64,000 nucleotides of DNA. Origin: an uncultured Alphaproteobacteria bacterium (GTDB taxonomy: Bacteria; Pseudomonadota; Alphaproteobacteria; VGEJ01). The stretch is taken from NCBI GenBank assembly GCA_913041535.1, contig CAJWJK010000001.1:124001-188000 (forward strand). Direction: 5' to 3'. Made by a program: the position numbers and the translations under genes. The notes under the pieces were generated by a model, which worked only from the letters and a program-made list of their open reading frames with translations, searched no databases and was not told where the DNA came from. Positions 18,735-29,550 of this stretch are shown here, piece by piece. Within the stretch, counting starts at the first letter, position 1. Each line of letters opens with the position of its first letter.

Positions 18735-20276
18735 TTAATTTAGCTGATCACGCAGGGCAGTCTTGAGAATCTTACCGTAATTGCTCTTTGGCAAACGGTC
18801 TATAAAGAAGTAGGCGCGAGGTCTTTTAAAGCGCGCTACATTATCTAGGCATAACTGGTCAAGTTCAGATTCAACAACATCAATGCCGGGGCGTAATACG
18901 ACGAAAGCAACCACTTCTTCTCCCCATTCTGAATGCGGGCGACCGATTATCGAACACTCAAGAACTCCATGGTGGCGCATAAGCACCTCCTCAATTTCTC
19001 GGGGATAAACGTTGCTGCCTCCACTAATAATCAGATCTTTCGATCTATCGCTAATAGTGAGAAACCCATCTTCATCCAGCGATCCCAAATCGCCAGTATA
19101 AAGCCAGCCTTTACGAAGGGAATTATTAGTTGCGTCTGGGTTGTTCCAATAGCCCTTCATAACCACATCACCCCTAACAGTGATTTCGCCAACTTTGCCA
19201 AGCGGCTGGACATCACCATTTTCATCAACAATTTGCACCTCGGTGTCGGTTCGGCATATTCCGGCTGATCTCAAGCGATCAAGGTAACGAGGGTGTTTGT
19301 CATCAGCATGATGTAGTTTCGATAAGAAAGTTGCAGTCATTGGGGTTTCTCCTTGTCCATAAATTTGGACAAACTTAGGGCCAAAAACTGACAATGCTTT
19401 CTGTAGATCAGAAACATACATTGGTGCTCCGCCGTACACGATGGTACTGAGGTTGCTAGTATCCCAACTATCGGCTTTTGTGCAATTAGTGAGGCGTGTG
19501 ATCATCGTTGGAACAGCAAAAAAGCTAGCCCGTGGCCAAGCCGCAATGAGTTCATACATTTCGTCGGGGTCAAACTTTCGACTTTCAGGGAAGACGCTAA
19601 CACCCGCTTTACCAACAAAGGGTAGTCCGTACAGTCCTGATCCGTGTGAAAGAGGTGCGGCATGGATAACTGCTGCGCCTGGTTCTAAGTGCTCTATATC
19701 CGCATAGTAGCTGAGAGTCATGGTGAGAAGACCGCGGTGAGTCAGGGTAGCTCCTTTTGGTCGTCCAGTGGTGCCGCTTGTATAGAAGAGCCACGCGGCA
19801 TCATCGTGAGCCACCTCAGTAACCTTTTGATATTGGCCTTCTGTGAGGTCAGAATATTCCTTTGTCTCTGTACAGATTACAGCATTCAAAGTGTCTGTAT
19901 CGCTTACGAGTGACGTGACCGTTGGTGAGTGTTCAGAATCGGCAATGCAAAGACGCGCGCCTGAATGTGATAGTATGTACTGAAATTCCCGCGCATGAAG
20001 TCCGGCATTGATGGGGACTGCGACCAACCCCGCGTGCCAGATAGCATATTTTATTTCAAGATACTCAGACCTATTAGCCATGACTACAGCAACCCTATCA
20101 CCTGTCACGAGGTCGTATCTCTCGCGTAAATTTCTGGCGATTGTTCCTACTCGGCGCTCGAGTTCCGAGTAGTTACACGATGCAGTGGTTCCAGTGGCCA
20201 AGGCAGTCAGTCTGCCATGGCTAACAGCTGCTTTTGTTAAAAGTGTGCTGATATTCATTTCGATTCTACCTAACAA
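18735..20276 (-). CDS. Acyl-CoA synthetase / AMP-dependent ligase
   Basis: LFYTSGTTGRPKGATLTHRG, YGQGETPM, GWLYTGDLGSLDEDGFLTISDRSKDLIISGGSNVYPREIE; C-terminal K motif NYGKILKTALR. Confidence 0.93.
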   Translation of the reverse strand: MLGRIEMNISTLLTKAAVSHGRLTALATGTTASCNYSELERRVGTIARNLRERYDLVTGDRVAVVMANRSEYLEIKYAIWHAGLVAVPINAGLHAREFQYILSHSGARLCIADSEHSPTVTSLVSDTDTLNAVICTETKEYSDLTEGQYQKVTEVAHDDAAWLFYTSGTTGRPKGATLTHRGLLTMTLSYYADIEHLEPGAAVIHAAPLSHGSGLYGLPFVGKAGVSVFPESRKFDPDEMYELIAAWPRASFFAVPTMITRLTNCTKADSWDTSNLSTIVYGGAPMYVSDLQKALSVFGPKFVQIYGQGETPMTATFLSKLHHADDKHPRYLDRLRSAGICRTDTEVQIVDENGDVQPLGKVGEITVRGDVVMKGYWNNPDATNNSLRKGWLYTGDLGSLDEDGFLTISDRSKDLIISGGSNVYPREIEEVLMRHHGVLECSIIGRPHSEWGEEVVAFVVLRPGIDVVESELDQLCLDNVARFKRPRAYFFIDRLPKSNYGKILKTALRDQLN

Positions 20277-20345
20277 GATTTAGAGTTGGATGTGGATCAT
20301 GTTAATCTTTGATGCCTTTGTATACCTATCTATAAAAAAATGCTC

Positions 20346-21086
20346 TCAGCCGATGGATGCAAGGATAGGAAAGGCATTGAGAAGGTAAAAGCTCAAATCC
20401 GCCAGACGGTTTGTAAAGATTAGTACACCCGTTATCGTTAGCAGGATTCCGGCGCCAATCTCGACTTTGTGCAGGTGTCGTTGGAAACGCTTTAGGAACG
20501 CAAAGAATGGCTTTATGGCAATAGCTGCAAGAATAAAGGGTATTCCTAGCCCTAAAGCATAGCCGGCAAGAAGCAGCACTCCAAAGGCAGCCGATCCTTC
20601 GCCCGCTGCTATGGTAAGGATGGTGGCTAGAATTGGCCCAATACAGGGTGTCCAGCCGAATGCAAATGCGATACCAACGAGAAATGCACCAAAAAATCCT
20701 CCAGGTAATCTTTGAATATGGAAGCGAGCTTCTCTATCAAGAATAGCTATACGAAATAGGCCCATGTAATGAAGCCCTAGCACTACAATGATGAGTCCAG
20801 CGATTTGACTTATACTGGTAAGGTGCACCGATAGATTTGAGTTTATAACAGATGCTCCTGCGCCGAGAGTGACAAAGACCAATGAAAAACCAAGAACAAA
20901 TGTTGCTGTAAGTGCTACAACTTTTGGGGTTCGATGCTCTGGGGTCTCGTTGTGGACGAGCTCGTCGAGACTGACACCCGCAAGGAAACAGAGAAATCCT
21001 GGCACTAATGGCAATACACAAGGTGATAGGAAACTGATAGCTCCGGCTGCTACGGCAGCAGGAAGACTTATTTCAACGATGTCCAT
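20346..21086 (-). CDS. ccdA: Cytochrome c biogenesis protein CcdA-like (DsbD transmembrane family)
   Basis: AAVAAGAISFLSPCVLPLVPGFLCFLAGVSL, GIAFAFGWTPCIGPILATILTIA. Confidence 0.92.
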   Translation of the reverse strand: MDIVEISLPAAVAAGAISFLSPCVLPLVPGFLCFLAGVSLDELVHNETPEHRTPKVVALTATFVLGFSLVFVTLGAGASVINSNLSVHLTSISQIAGLIIVVLGLHYMGLFRIAILDREARFHIQRLPGGFFGAFLVGIAFAFGWTPCIGPILATILTIAAGEGSAAFGVLLLAGYALGLGIPFILAAIAIKPFFAFLKRFQRHLHKVEIGAGILLTITGVLIFTNRLADLSFYLLNAFPILASIG

Positions 21087-21183
21087 CTGTGCGCAAAAGC
21101 CCTTTGCCTGAGTAATTGTAGAGTTGAACTGATATGGGTGGCGTATTATACCGTATGCCTTGTCCTAAACCCACAAAGTTGGT

Positions 21184-21432
21184 TTGGGAAATTGTAGAGG
21201 GTTTTTTGTGACTAGTAGTCTAGATGCTTCCGGTTTGAAGTGCCCCTTGCCTGTGCTGAAGGCTCGGAAAAAACTAAAGACTCTGGCTGTTAATTCCACA
21301 CTTGAGGTAATTGCCACGGATCCTGGAGCGGTAGAGGATTTTATGGCTTATTGCAAAAGTAGCGGACATACTCTCGTAAAGTGGCATGTAAATTCAGGGA
21401 TATATAAATTTCTTCTTCGCAAGGAGGCGTAG
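21184..21432 (+). CDS. TusA-family sulfurtransferase
   Basis: LDASGLKCPLPVLKARKKLKTLAVNSTLEVIATDPGAVEDFMAYCKSSGH. Confidence 0.93.
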   Translation: MGNCRGFFVTSSLDASGLKCPLPVLKARKKLKTLAVNSTLEVIATDPGAVEDFMAYCKSSGHTLVKWHVNSGIYKFLLRKEA

Positions 21433-21562
21433 AAGAATGGGACAAAGTGATTCGTTAAGGTCCCACAAGCCGCTAGTTGGTCTTGTGTATTGATAAAATT
21501 CGTGTTTTTTCGTGACTACCTTGCTGCGGGCGGCAATCAGTAGGTTGAGGGAGTTAAACGTT

Positions 21563-22699
21563 ATGAAGAACATTGTTATAGCAGGATATGCGCGTTCGCC
21601 TTTCGATTTCGCGCGTAAGGGTTTGTTAGCTAAAGTGCGCCCCGATGATATGGCGGCGCAAGTTATTGATGTGCTGATCGGGAGAAGCAATATAAATCCG
21701 GATGACATTGAAGATGTGATCGTGGGGTGCGCGTTCCCGGAGGGAGAGCAGGGTTTTAATGTTGCCCGCATTATTGAGTTTATTGCAGGAATACCGATAA
21801 GTGCTGGTGCAACCACCGTTAATCGTTTTTGCGGCTCTTCCATGCAAGCTATTCATATGGCGGCAGGTAGCATTTCATTGGGTGCGGGAGAACTGTTTGT
21901 GTGTGCTGGCGTGGAGTCAATGTCGAGGGTGCCGATGGGTGGATACAATCCAGCACCCAACCCACAACTTCATGCTCGTTTCCCAGAGGTTTACATTGAC
22001 ATGGGGACCACTGCTGAGAATTTAGCCTCCGAGTATGGTATTTCACGTAGCGAACAGCAGGATTTAGCTATAGAAAGCCATGCTAAGGCCGATGCTGCGC
22101 GCGACGAAGGAAAGCTGCAAGACGAGTTGGTTCCTATCATTCAAGAAGACGAAACATTTACGTGTGATGGGTGTATCAGGCCTGATACCAGTAAAGAGGC
22201 GCTTGATAACCTCATGCCAGCATTTGACGCCGCAGGCACGGTGACAGCTGGCACCTCATCTCCACTTACTGACGGGGCCGCTGCGGTTCTCGTGTGCAGT
22301 GAGAGCTACGCAGATGATCATGGTGTGGAAAAACTTGCGCGTGTCAAAAGTACGGCCATTGCTGGGTGCCGTCCTGAAGTAATGGGAATTGGACCAGTAG
22401 ATGCGAGTCAAAAAGCTTTGCAACGGGCTGGTCTGGAAATGGATGATATTGATGTCATCGAGCTAAATGAGGCATTTGCCGCACAAGCGCTGGCAGTCGC
22501 CAGACAATCAGGTATGAAGCAGAAGAAAATCAACCTCGATGGTGGTGCGATTGCTCTGGGGCATCCACTTGGTGCTACTGGTGCTCGTATTACCGGAAAG
22601 GCGGCATCTTTACTTAGACGTGAAAGCAAACAATATGCTTTGGCGACACAGTGTATTGGTGGTGGCCAGGGTATAGCCACGGTTCTTGAGGCCATATGA
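21563..22699 (+). CDS. Acetyl-CoA C-acyltransferase (thiolase)
   Basis: ORF from 21512; ATG at 21563 (MKNIVIAGYARSPFDFA). VNRFCGSSMQAIHMAAGSI, IELNEAFAAQALAV, GGAIALGHPLGATGAR, ATQCIGGGQG. Confidence 0.94.
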   Translation: MKNIVIAGYARSPFDFARKGLLAKVRPDDMAAQVIDVLIGRSNINPDDIEDVIVGCAFPEGEQGFNVARIIEFIAGIPISAGATTVNRFCGSSMQAIHMAAGSISLGAGELFVCAGVESMSRVPMGGYNPAPNPQLHARFPEVYIDMGTTAENLASEYGISRSEQQDLAIESHAKADAARDEGKLQDELVPIIQEDETFTCDGCIRPDTSKEALDNLMPAFDAAGTVTAGTSSPLTDGAAAVLVCSESYADDHGVEKLARVKSTAIAGCRPEVMGIGPVDASQKALQRAGLEMDDIDVIELNEAFAAQALAVARQSGMKQKKINLDGGAIALGHPLGATGARITGKAASLLRRESKQYALATQCIGGGQGIATVLEAI

Positions 22700-25039
22700 A
22701 TGGGTGAGATTCGTAATATTGGGGTTTTAGGTTCAGGGGTCATGGGTAGCGGTATAGCTGCTCATATTGCTAATGCTGGTATACCAGTGGTTTTGTTAGA
22801 TATTGCAGCGGAGGGGCCTTCTGAACGGTCTTCGCTGGCTTCGGGTGCCATTGCTCGAATGCTTAATTCTAAACCTGCACCTTTAATGGCTGAGAAAAAC
22901 GCGAAATTGATTACCCCTGGTAACATTGAGGACGATATCAAATTATTAGCGGAGTGTGATTGGATTTGTGAGGCAGTCACCGAGAATGTGGATATTAAGA
23001 GAAATCTTTATGCCAGAGTTGATGGGGTTCGTCAGAAAGGGTCCATTGTAACTTCAAATACGTCTACTATTCCTCTTAGCTCTTTATTAGATGGAATGCC
23101 GGATTCATTGAAGCCTGATTTCGCAATTACACATTTCTTTAATCCTACCAGATATATGCGATTGCTAGAAGTTGTATTGGGCCCTGACACCCACAAGCGC
23201 GTCGCCGATACGCTGTTCAGTTTTGCCGATTATCGTCTTGGAAAGGACGTGGTCCTATGCAAGGACACCCCCGCATTTATTGCTAATCGTATTGGAATAT
23301 ACTGGAGTGTGGTGGCCATTACTGAAGCTATGGAAATGGGCCTTAGTGTTGAGGAGGCCGATGCAATCGTGGGACGGCCCATGGGTATACCCAAAACTGG
23401 CATATTCGGGTTAATGGATCTCACCGGTATAGATCTGGCTCCACACATAAACGAGTTAATGACTGCATTGCTGCCAGAAACCGACCCATTCAGGCAGGCC
23501 TACAAAGCCGATGGGGAATTTGCAACATTAATCACTCAAATGATTGGCTCTGGTTATACAGGACGTAAGGGCAAGGGAGGGTTTTATCGTTTAATTTCAC
23601 GAGATGGGGAGCGCATTAAAGAGGCTCGGAACCTCAAGACGGGTGAGTACCACCAAGCTGTAAAACCAAGATTCGATAGCATAAATGAAGCTCGAAAGAA
23701 TGGACTGCGTGCTCTGGTAGAACACTCGGATAAAGGTGGTCGGTACGCTTGGCGCGTATTGAGCCGCGTCTTAAGTTATGCAGCTACACTAGTACCCGAA
23801 GTTTCTAACGATATACTGAGCATCGATCGTGCTATGCGTTCTGGTTATGCTTGGAAACGAGGACCATTTGAATTAATTGATGAGCTTGGGTCAGACTGGT
23901 TTTCCTCCCGTCTCCACTCTGACGGCTTGCCTGTTCCAGATATTTTGGGCATAGCAAATGGACGCACATTTTACCGAGAGAGAAAGAGAGCTCTTCAGTA
24001 TTTGTCGCTGGGAGGCGACTATAACGATATTACACCTCGAGCAGGGTCTTGGAGGCTCGTAGATTTTAAGCGCGGTTCAGAGCGCATAGTAGGTAACCGT
24101 GCAGCAAGCATATGGGATTTGGGTGATGGAGTGGCATGCCTAGAACTGCATAGCAAACTAAATTCAATTAATGCAGAAACAATATCAATGATCCGTGAGG
24201 CATCAAAAATTGATAAAAGAGGTTTCAGAGCCCTGGTGATCGGAAATGATTCTGAGAATTTCTCAGTTGGAGCCAATATTGGGCTCGCACTTTTCGCGGC
24301 CAATACTGCAATGTGGCCGGTTATTGAGCAAAGTATAAGAGGTGGTCAGGAAGCTCTTTTGGCACTTAAGTATTCGTCTTTTCCTGTAGTGGGAGCGGCT
24401 TCAGGTATGGCATTGGGGGGTGGATGCGAGTTGCTTATGCATTGTGATGCCATACAAGCACATAGTGAATCCTATATTGGTTTAGTTGAATTTGGTGTTG
24501 GTTTAATTCCAGGATGGGGGGGGACCAAGGAGCTTCTGTTACGGAATCTAGAAAAACTGCCTCAACAGTCGGGCCCGATGCCGCCAGTCGCGGCAACGTT
24601 TGAGACAATAAGTTTAGCGAGAGTATCGACCTCGGCGGCGGAGGCGAAGGGGCTGTTATTTCTGCGTTCAAGTGACGGGATTACAATGAATCGTGACCGA
24701 GTATTATCAGATGCCAAGCAACGTGCGCTCGATCTATTTACAGATTACACGCCACCTGAGCCAAGGGGGGTTGCTCTTCCCGGCGCGACCGGGTGTCTTG
24801 CGCTTCGACTCGTGGTGGATGGGTTTGTGCGATCTGGCAAGGCTACGGCTTATGATGGCGTTATCGCTGGCGCTCTTGCCAAAGTTGTAACTGGGGGCGA
24901 AACCGATGTGACATTGATAGCCAAAGAGAAAGATCTCCTTGATCTTGAAACTGAAGCTTTTCTCCATCTTGTTCGAAAACCTGAAACTCTTGACAGGATG
25001 GAACATATGCTTGAGACAGGTAAACCACTGCGCAATTAA
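22700..25039 (+). CDS. 3-hydroxyacyl-CoA dehydrogenase / enoyl-CoA hydratase (FadN-type, HAD N-terminal, ECH C-terminal)
   Basis: N-terminal Rossmann IGVLGSGVMGSGIAAHIANAG, THFFNPTRYMRLLEVV. C-terminal crotonase region VGAASGMALGGGCELLMHCDAIQAHSESYIGLVEFGVGLIPGWGGTKELLLR. Confidence 0.93.
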   Translation: MGEIRNIGVLGSGVMGSGIAAHIANAGIPVVLLDIAAEGPSERSSLASGAIARMLNSKPAPLMAEKNAKLITPGNIEDDIKLLAECDWICEAVTENVDIKRNLYARVDGVRQKGSIVTSNTSTIPLSSLLDGMPDSLKPDFAITHFFNPTRYMRLLEVVLGPDTHKRVADTLFSFADYRLGKDVVLCKDTPAFIANRIGIYWSVVAITEAMEMGLSVEEADAIVGRPMGIPKTGIFGLMDLTGIDLAPHINELMTALLPETDPFRQAYKADGEFATLITQMIGSGYTGRKGKGGFYRLISRDGERIKEARNLKTGEYHQAVKPRFDSINEARKNGLRALVEHSDKGGRYAWRVLSRVLSYAATLVPEVSNDILSIDRAMRSGYAWKRGPFELIDELGSDWFSSRLHSDGLPVPDILGIANGRTFYRERKRALQYLSLGGDYNDITPRAGSWRLVDFKRGSERIVGNRAASIWDLGDGVACLELHSKLNSINAETISMIREASKIDKRGFRALVIGNDSENFSVGANIGLALFAANTAMWPVIEQSIRGGQEALLALKYSSFPVVGAASGMALGGGCELLMHCDAIQAHSESYIGLVEFGVGLIPGWGGTKELLLRNLEKLPQQSGPMPPVAATFETISLARVSTSAAEAKGLLFLRSSDGITMNRDRVLSDAKQRALDLFTDYTPPEPRGVALPGATGCLALRLVVDGFVRSGKATAYDGVIAGALAKVVTGGETDVTLIAKEKDLLDLETEAFLHLVRKPETLDRMEHMLETGKPLRN

Positions 25040-25061
25040 GCTATATCGGTAGACTTATATT

Positions 25062-26861
25062 ATGTCTCATTACCAAGCACCTGTTCGTGACTTTCTGTTT
25101 GTCCTAGATGAAGTTCTAGGTGTGTCAGCTTACGGTAATGTTGAGGGCTTCGGGGACGTGGGTACTGATTTAGCGACGACAATTATTGGTGAAGCCGCAA
25201 AGCTGGCTGAGGATGTCATCGCGCCAATAAATCAAATGGGAGATCAGCAGGGTTGTCACTTTGAAAACGGAGTCGTGACCACCCCCAGCGGCTATAGGGA
25301 GGCGTTTAGAGCTTATGCCGAGGGAGGGTGGATTGGTGTATCGGCCGACCCGGATCACGGAGGGCAAGGGCTACCGCATGTTTATGCGTCCGTGATCGGC
25401 GAGATGATGGCGAGTGCGAGCTTAGCATTCGAGACGTATCCTGGCCTAATCTCGGGTGCAATAGAAGCAATCGAGAGACATGGGACTCCAGAGCAAAAAG
25501 AGACTTATCTGCCTCAGCTTATTGCTGGTAAGTGGGGAGGAACGATGAATCTCACTGAACCTCATTGTGGTACTGATCTTGGTCTTATCAAGACTCGTGC
25601 AGAAGTAAAGGATGACGGTTCCTATTCACTGACGGGCACTAAGATATTCATCACTGCTGGCGAACATGATCTGACCGAAAACATTATTCACCTAGTATTA
25701 GCTAGAATACCTGGCAGCCCAGAAGGAGTTAGAGGTATTAGCTTATTCATTGTGCCAAAATTCCTGGCATCTGGAGACTCTGAAGGTTCAATGGAGGTAA
25801 CGCGAAACAACGTCGTATGTAGTTCGGTCGAAAGGAAGATGGGATTAAAAGCATCATCCACCTGCGTTATGAGTTTTGATTCCGCAACGGGTTACCTCCT
25901 CGGTGAATCAAACAAGGGTATGCGGGCAATGTTTACAATGATGAATGCAGCCAGACTAGGAGTTGCCATTCAGGGTATAGGTGTATCTGAATCTGCATAC
26001 CAGATGGCTTCCACTTATGCCCGCGAGCGATGTCAAGGGAGAGCACTAAATGGCCCAGCCAAGCCTAATCAGGTGGCTGACCCCATCATAGTACACCCGG
26101 ATGTCCGTCGAATGCTTCTTACCATGCGCGCATACAATGAGGGAGCTAGAGCTCTTGCTCTCTGGACTGGGTTGCAAATTGATCTGTCACGCAAGCATCC
26201 GGACCAGGGGACTCGTCGAAACGCCTCTGATTTTGTTGCTCTTATGACACCAGTAATAAAGGCATGCTTTACAGATATGGGTTTTGAGTCTGCTAACCTG
26301 GGACTCCAATGCTTTGGTGGTCATGGCTATGTTTCAGATACTGGAATTGAACAGTTAGTTCGCGATGCTAGAATTACACAGATATATGAAGGTACTAGCG
26401 GCATCCAAGCTCTGGACCTAGTTGGTCGGAAGCTGCCAGCACATGCAGGACGCTATCTTCGAAGCTTGTTTCATCCAATCGACAGTTTTATTCAGGAAAA
26501 TGGTGAGGATCCTGAACTTAAGGACTTCGTGTTGCCATTGGCTAAGAGTTTTGCTCGAGTCCAGCAGGCGACATCATGGATTGTGGAACATGGTATGCAA
26601 AACCCAGAGCACGGCGCCGCAGGGGCTTCTGATTATTTGCGCATGTTGGGTTTGGTGGCGCTTGCTTACATGTGGGCACGGATGGCAAAGATTTCCCTTT
26701 CTCAGATTCAAAAAGGGTCTGAGGACCGTCAGTTTTACGAAGGTAAGCTTGATGTTGGCCGCTTCTTTATGGCCCGAATTCTCCCCGATACGTCATCGTT
26801 GCTCTCTAAGATATCTTCTGGTGCGGATCCTGTTATGCGAATGCCATCGGAAGCCTTCTAA
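25062..26861 (+). CDS. Acyl-CoA dehydrogenase (long DmdC-like form)
   Basis: WGGTMNLTEPHCGTDLGLIKTRAE, YSLTGTKIFITAGEHD, CFGGHGYVSDTGIEQLVRDARITQIYEGTSGIQALDLVGRK. Confidence 0.93.
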   Translation: MSHYQAPVRDFLFVLDEVLGVSAYGNVEGFGDVGTDLATTIIGEAAKLAEDVIAPINQMGDQQGCHFENGVVTTPSGYREAFRAYAEGGWIGVSADPDHGGQGLPHVYASVIGEMMASASLAFETYPGLISGAIEAIERHGTPEQKETYLPQLIAGKWGGTMNLTEPHCGTDLGLIKTRAEVKDDGSYSLTGTKIFITAGEHDLTENIIHLVLARIPGSPEGVRGISLFIVPKFLASGDSEGSMEVTRNNVVCSSVERKMGLKASSTCVMSFDSATGYLLGESNKGMRAMFTMMNAARLGVAIQGIGVSESAYQMASTYARERCQGRALNGPAKPNQVADPIIVHPDVRRMLLTMRAYNEGARALALWTGLQIDLSRKHPDQGTRRNASDFVALMTPVIKACFTDMGFESANLGLQCFGGHGYVSDTGIEQLVRDARITQIYEGTSGIQALDLVGRKLPAHAGRYLRSLFHPIDSFIQENGEDPELKDFVLPLAKSFARVQQATSWIVEHGMQNPEHGAAGASDYLRMLGLVALAYMWARMAKISLSQIQKGSEDRQFYEGKLDVGRFFMARILPDTSSLLSKISSGADPVMRMPSEAF

Positions 26862-26896
26862 GTTATGTAGTTGCAGGTATGATGGTGCCATAATTT

Positions 26897-27235
26897 TTGG
26901 TACAGTCCTGTGTTGAATTGGATAAGGATTACGTAGAAATGGACCTTGACTCGTTAACTGCTAGTTTTCGTGAGCGGCTAGGTGATAACTCTGGAATAGA
27001 TGCAACTATTAAGTTTGATCTGGGTGCCGATGGAGTAATTTTTGTTGATGGTGTTTCAGTTCCTAACACAGTAACTAACACAGATTCTGAGGCCCAATGT
27101 ACGGTCCAACTCACTCTTGAAGATTTTCAAAGTATCGCGAAGGGAGACCTGGATGCCATGACAGCTTTCATGATGGGTAAATTGAAAATTTCTGGGGATA
27201 TGGGTATTGCCATGAAGTTGAGAGAGATACTTTAG
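26897..27235 (+). CDS. SCP2 sterol-binding domain protein
   Basis: IKFDLGADGVIFVDGVSVPNTVTNTDSEAQCTVQLTLEDFQSIAKGDLDAMTAFMMGKLKISGDMGIAMKL. Confidence 0.88.
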   Translation: MVQSCVELDKDYVEMDLDSLTASFRERLGDNSGIDATIKFDLGADGVIFVDGVSVPNTVTNTDSEAQCTVQLTLEDFQSIAKGDLDAMTAFMMGKLKISGDMGIAMKLREIL

Positions 27236-27339
27236 TTAAGTTTCATATTTAAATGATTGATCGCAAGCTGGTATGTAATTCGCATAACTTGGCTCATTTA
27301 TTGCTATCGGCGAAAGCTTGGATGCGTGCTTTTGTGGTT

Positions 27340-29550
27340 TTATAGAAAACTGTAGGGATCAACATCAACACGGACTTTTACAGTGCTCGGTACCCTGACG
27401 TTTTCTAACCATAGACGCAGTATTGCTTGGATGTTGACGTCTCTTGGCGTCTTTATTAGTAATCGGTGTCGATGTTTACCGCGTAGTAGAGCGAGCGGTG
27501 CGGGTGCTGGCCCAAAGATCTTGATATTTTTTTCTCTTGGTGCATTGGTGGCAAATCGTTGAGCTGTTTCCGTTACCCGAACTTCGCTTGACCCCGAGAC
27601 GATTAATGCAGCTAATCGGCCAAATGGAGGCATGTTCTGTACTCGACGAGATTCGGTTTCACGTTGCATGAAGTTGTCTCGGTCGCCGGAGGCAAGTGCC
27701 TTCATGATTGGGTGTTCCGGCATATAAGTCTGCATTACTACGTGACCGGGTTTTTCAGCTCGTCCTGCACGCCCAGCTACTTGGTGCAAAAGTTGATACG
27801 TTCTCTCTGCAGCGCGAAGGTCACCACCAGATAATCCCAGATCTGCGTCTATAACTCCTATCGTGGTTAAGTAAGGAAAATGGTGACCTTTAGCTACGAT
27901 CTGAGTGCCAATCAGTAGGTCTATTTTTCGTTCTGTCATTCTCTCAACCAGTTTATGTGCAGCTTGGGGGCTATTCATTGTGTCGCTGGCCATTATGTCG
28001 ATCTTTGCCCCACCAAATAGTTTTGTTGCTTCTTCGGCCAGTCGTTCAACACCCGGCCCACAAGCTGCAAAACTGTCCTCGGCACAACACGATGAGCAAT
28101 TAGTAGGTAGATCTGAGCTATAACCACAATAATGGCAACGTAGTTGCGATTCCAACCGATGTTCGACAAGCCAAGTGGAACAGTTAGGACATTCAAGGCG
28201 ATGTCCGCACGCTCGACAGAGAGTGAGTGGAGCATAGCCTCGTCGATTAAGGAATAACAGTCCCTGTTCGGATGCCTCAAAGGTTTTGACAAGGCGATTA
28301 ACCAAATCATCGCTAATCCATTGTCCACGTTTCAGAGGGGTGGTACGCATATCTATTGCTTCAATTACTGGTAGTACTGCAGAACCATGTCTGGCAGGGA
28401 GTCGTGCGAGCCCATATCTATGTCGTTCCACATTGACTGTTGTCTCTAAAGACGGCGTTGCTGAAGATAGCACTATGGGGATATTTGCAATTGACGCGCG
28501 TACAACAGCGGTATCGCGCGCATTATATATTACGCCGTCGGTTTGTTTGAAAGAGCTGTCATGCTCTTCGTCGACGACGATGAGGCCTAGTTTGGAAAAA
28601 GGTAGAAACAGCGCTGAGCGGGCGCCAACAACAATACTAGTGCGGCCATCGATGACGTTTCGCCAAGCACGTTGTTTTATTCTCTTGCTAACCCCTGAGT
28701 GCCATTCAATGGGCCGAAAACTAAAACGGCGTTCGAAACGTTCTAACCACTGTGCGGTGAGGGCGATCTCCGGCACTAGAACCAGGACTTGCAATTTTGA
28801 CGCCAGAGTTTGTGCAATAGCTTCAAAATAAACTTCTGTTTTACCAGAGCCGGTTACTCCATCAAGTAATGTAGCGCTAAACCCTTGACCCAACGTAGCT
28901 TTAATCTGTTCCGCGGCTACGGTTTGCTGGTCTGAAAGGAAAATTTGAGAGCTTTCCTGGATGGCTGATGTGCCATCCGGTCCCTCGGGAATCTTTTGGG
29001 TTAAAATCGCACCTGCAGCAACAAGCCTCTTTATTACGGCTGTGCTTGTCTCGGCCCTCCGTGATAGTTCGGCCAGTTCAAGAAGGGGTGTCTCCCTCAG
29101 TACTTTAAGAACGCGTTGGCGGGCTGGCGTTAATGGATTCGGAAGGACGTTAGATACTTGATACCCAGTCTTTAATGGGAGTGGATTAAGTGAGATAGGA
29201 CCTCGCATGATCATTTGAAGAACGGAGCCTAAACTCGATAGAGTGTAGTCAGAAACCCATCTAACCAATTGGCGTAGTTCATTGCTGAGGGGAGGGCATT
29301 CGTACTTCTCTATAATGAATTTTAAGCTTTTCTTAGGTAAGGGTTTCGAAGACGGCGCCCAAACGACGCCATTCACGGTTCGATTGCCTAAGGGAACACG
29401 CACAATGCTCCCATATAGTATTTGGAGTCCGGGGGGGACCCCATAATCATACGTGCTGCTAATTGGTAGAGGTATTAGCACTTTAACTTGAGTAGTAAGT
29501 GCTTTCATGTTTAGTTCGAGCGCACTGGCGCTAGCACCAAAATCAGCCAT
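27340..29550 (-). CDS. priA: Primosomal protein N' (PriA helicase)
   Basis: LLDGVTGSGKTEVYFEAIA, VDEEHDSSFKQ, CRACGHRLECPNCSTWLVEHR zinc-binding cysteines, IGTQIVAKGHHFPYLTTIGVIDADLGLSGGDLRAAERTYQLLHQVAGRAGR. Confidence 0.96.
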   Translation of the reverse strand: MADFGASASALELNMKALTTQVKVLIPLPISSTYDYGVPPGLQILYGSIVRVPLGNRTVNGVVWAPSSKPLPKKSLKFIIEKYECPPLSNELRQLVRWVSDYTLSSLGSVLQMIMRGPISLNPLPLKTGYQVSNVLPNPLTPARQRVLKVLRETPLLELAELSRRAETSTAVIKRLVAAGAILTQKIPEGPDGTSAIQESSQIFLSDQQTVAAEQIKATLGQGFSATLLDGVTGSGKTEVYFEAIAQTLASKLQVLVLVPEIALTAQWLERFERRFSFRPIEWHSGVSKRIKQRAWRNVIDGRTSIVVGARSALFLPFSKLGLIVVDEEHDSSFKQTDGVIYNARDTAVVRASIANIPIVLSSATPSLETTVNVERHRYGLARLPARHGSAVLPVIEAIDMRTTPLKRGQWISDDLVNRLVKTFEASEQGLLFLNRRGYAPLTLCRACGHRLECPNCSTWLVEHRLESQLRCHYCGYSSDLPTNCSSCCAEDSFAACGPGVERLAEEATKLFGGAKIDIMASDTMNSPQAAHKLVERMTERKIDLLIGTQIVAKGHHFPYLTTIGVIDADLGLSGGDLRAAERTYQLLHQVAGRAGRAEKPGHVVMQTYMPEHPIMKALASGDRDNFMQRETESRRVQNMPPFGRLAALIVSGSSEVRVTETAQRFATNAPREKNIKIFGPAPAPLALLRGKHRHRLLIKTPRDVNIQAILRLWLENVRVPSTVKVRVDVDPYSFL

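Noticed and set aside
26422-26916. 164-aa plus-strand ORF in an alternate frame of the acyl-CoA dehydrogenase
   Set aside because: Overlaps a confident ACAD; Trp/Cys/Arg-rich out-of-frame composition.
28286-28831. 181-aa plus-strand ORF inside priA
   Set aside because: Antisense shadow of the conserved priA helicase region.
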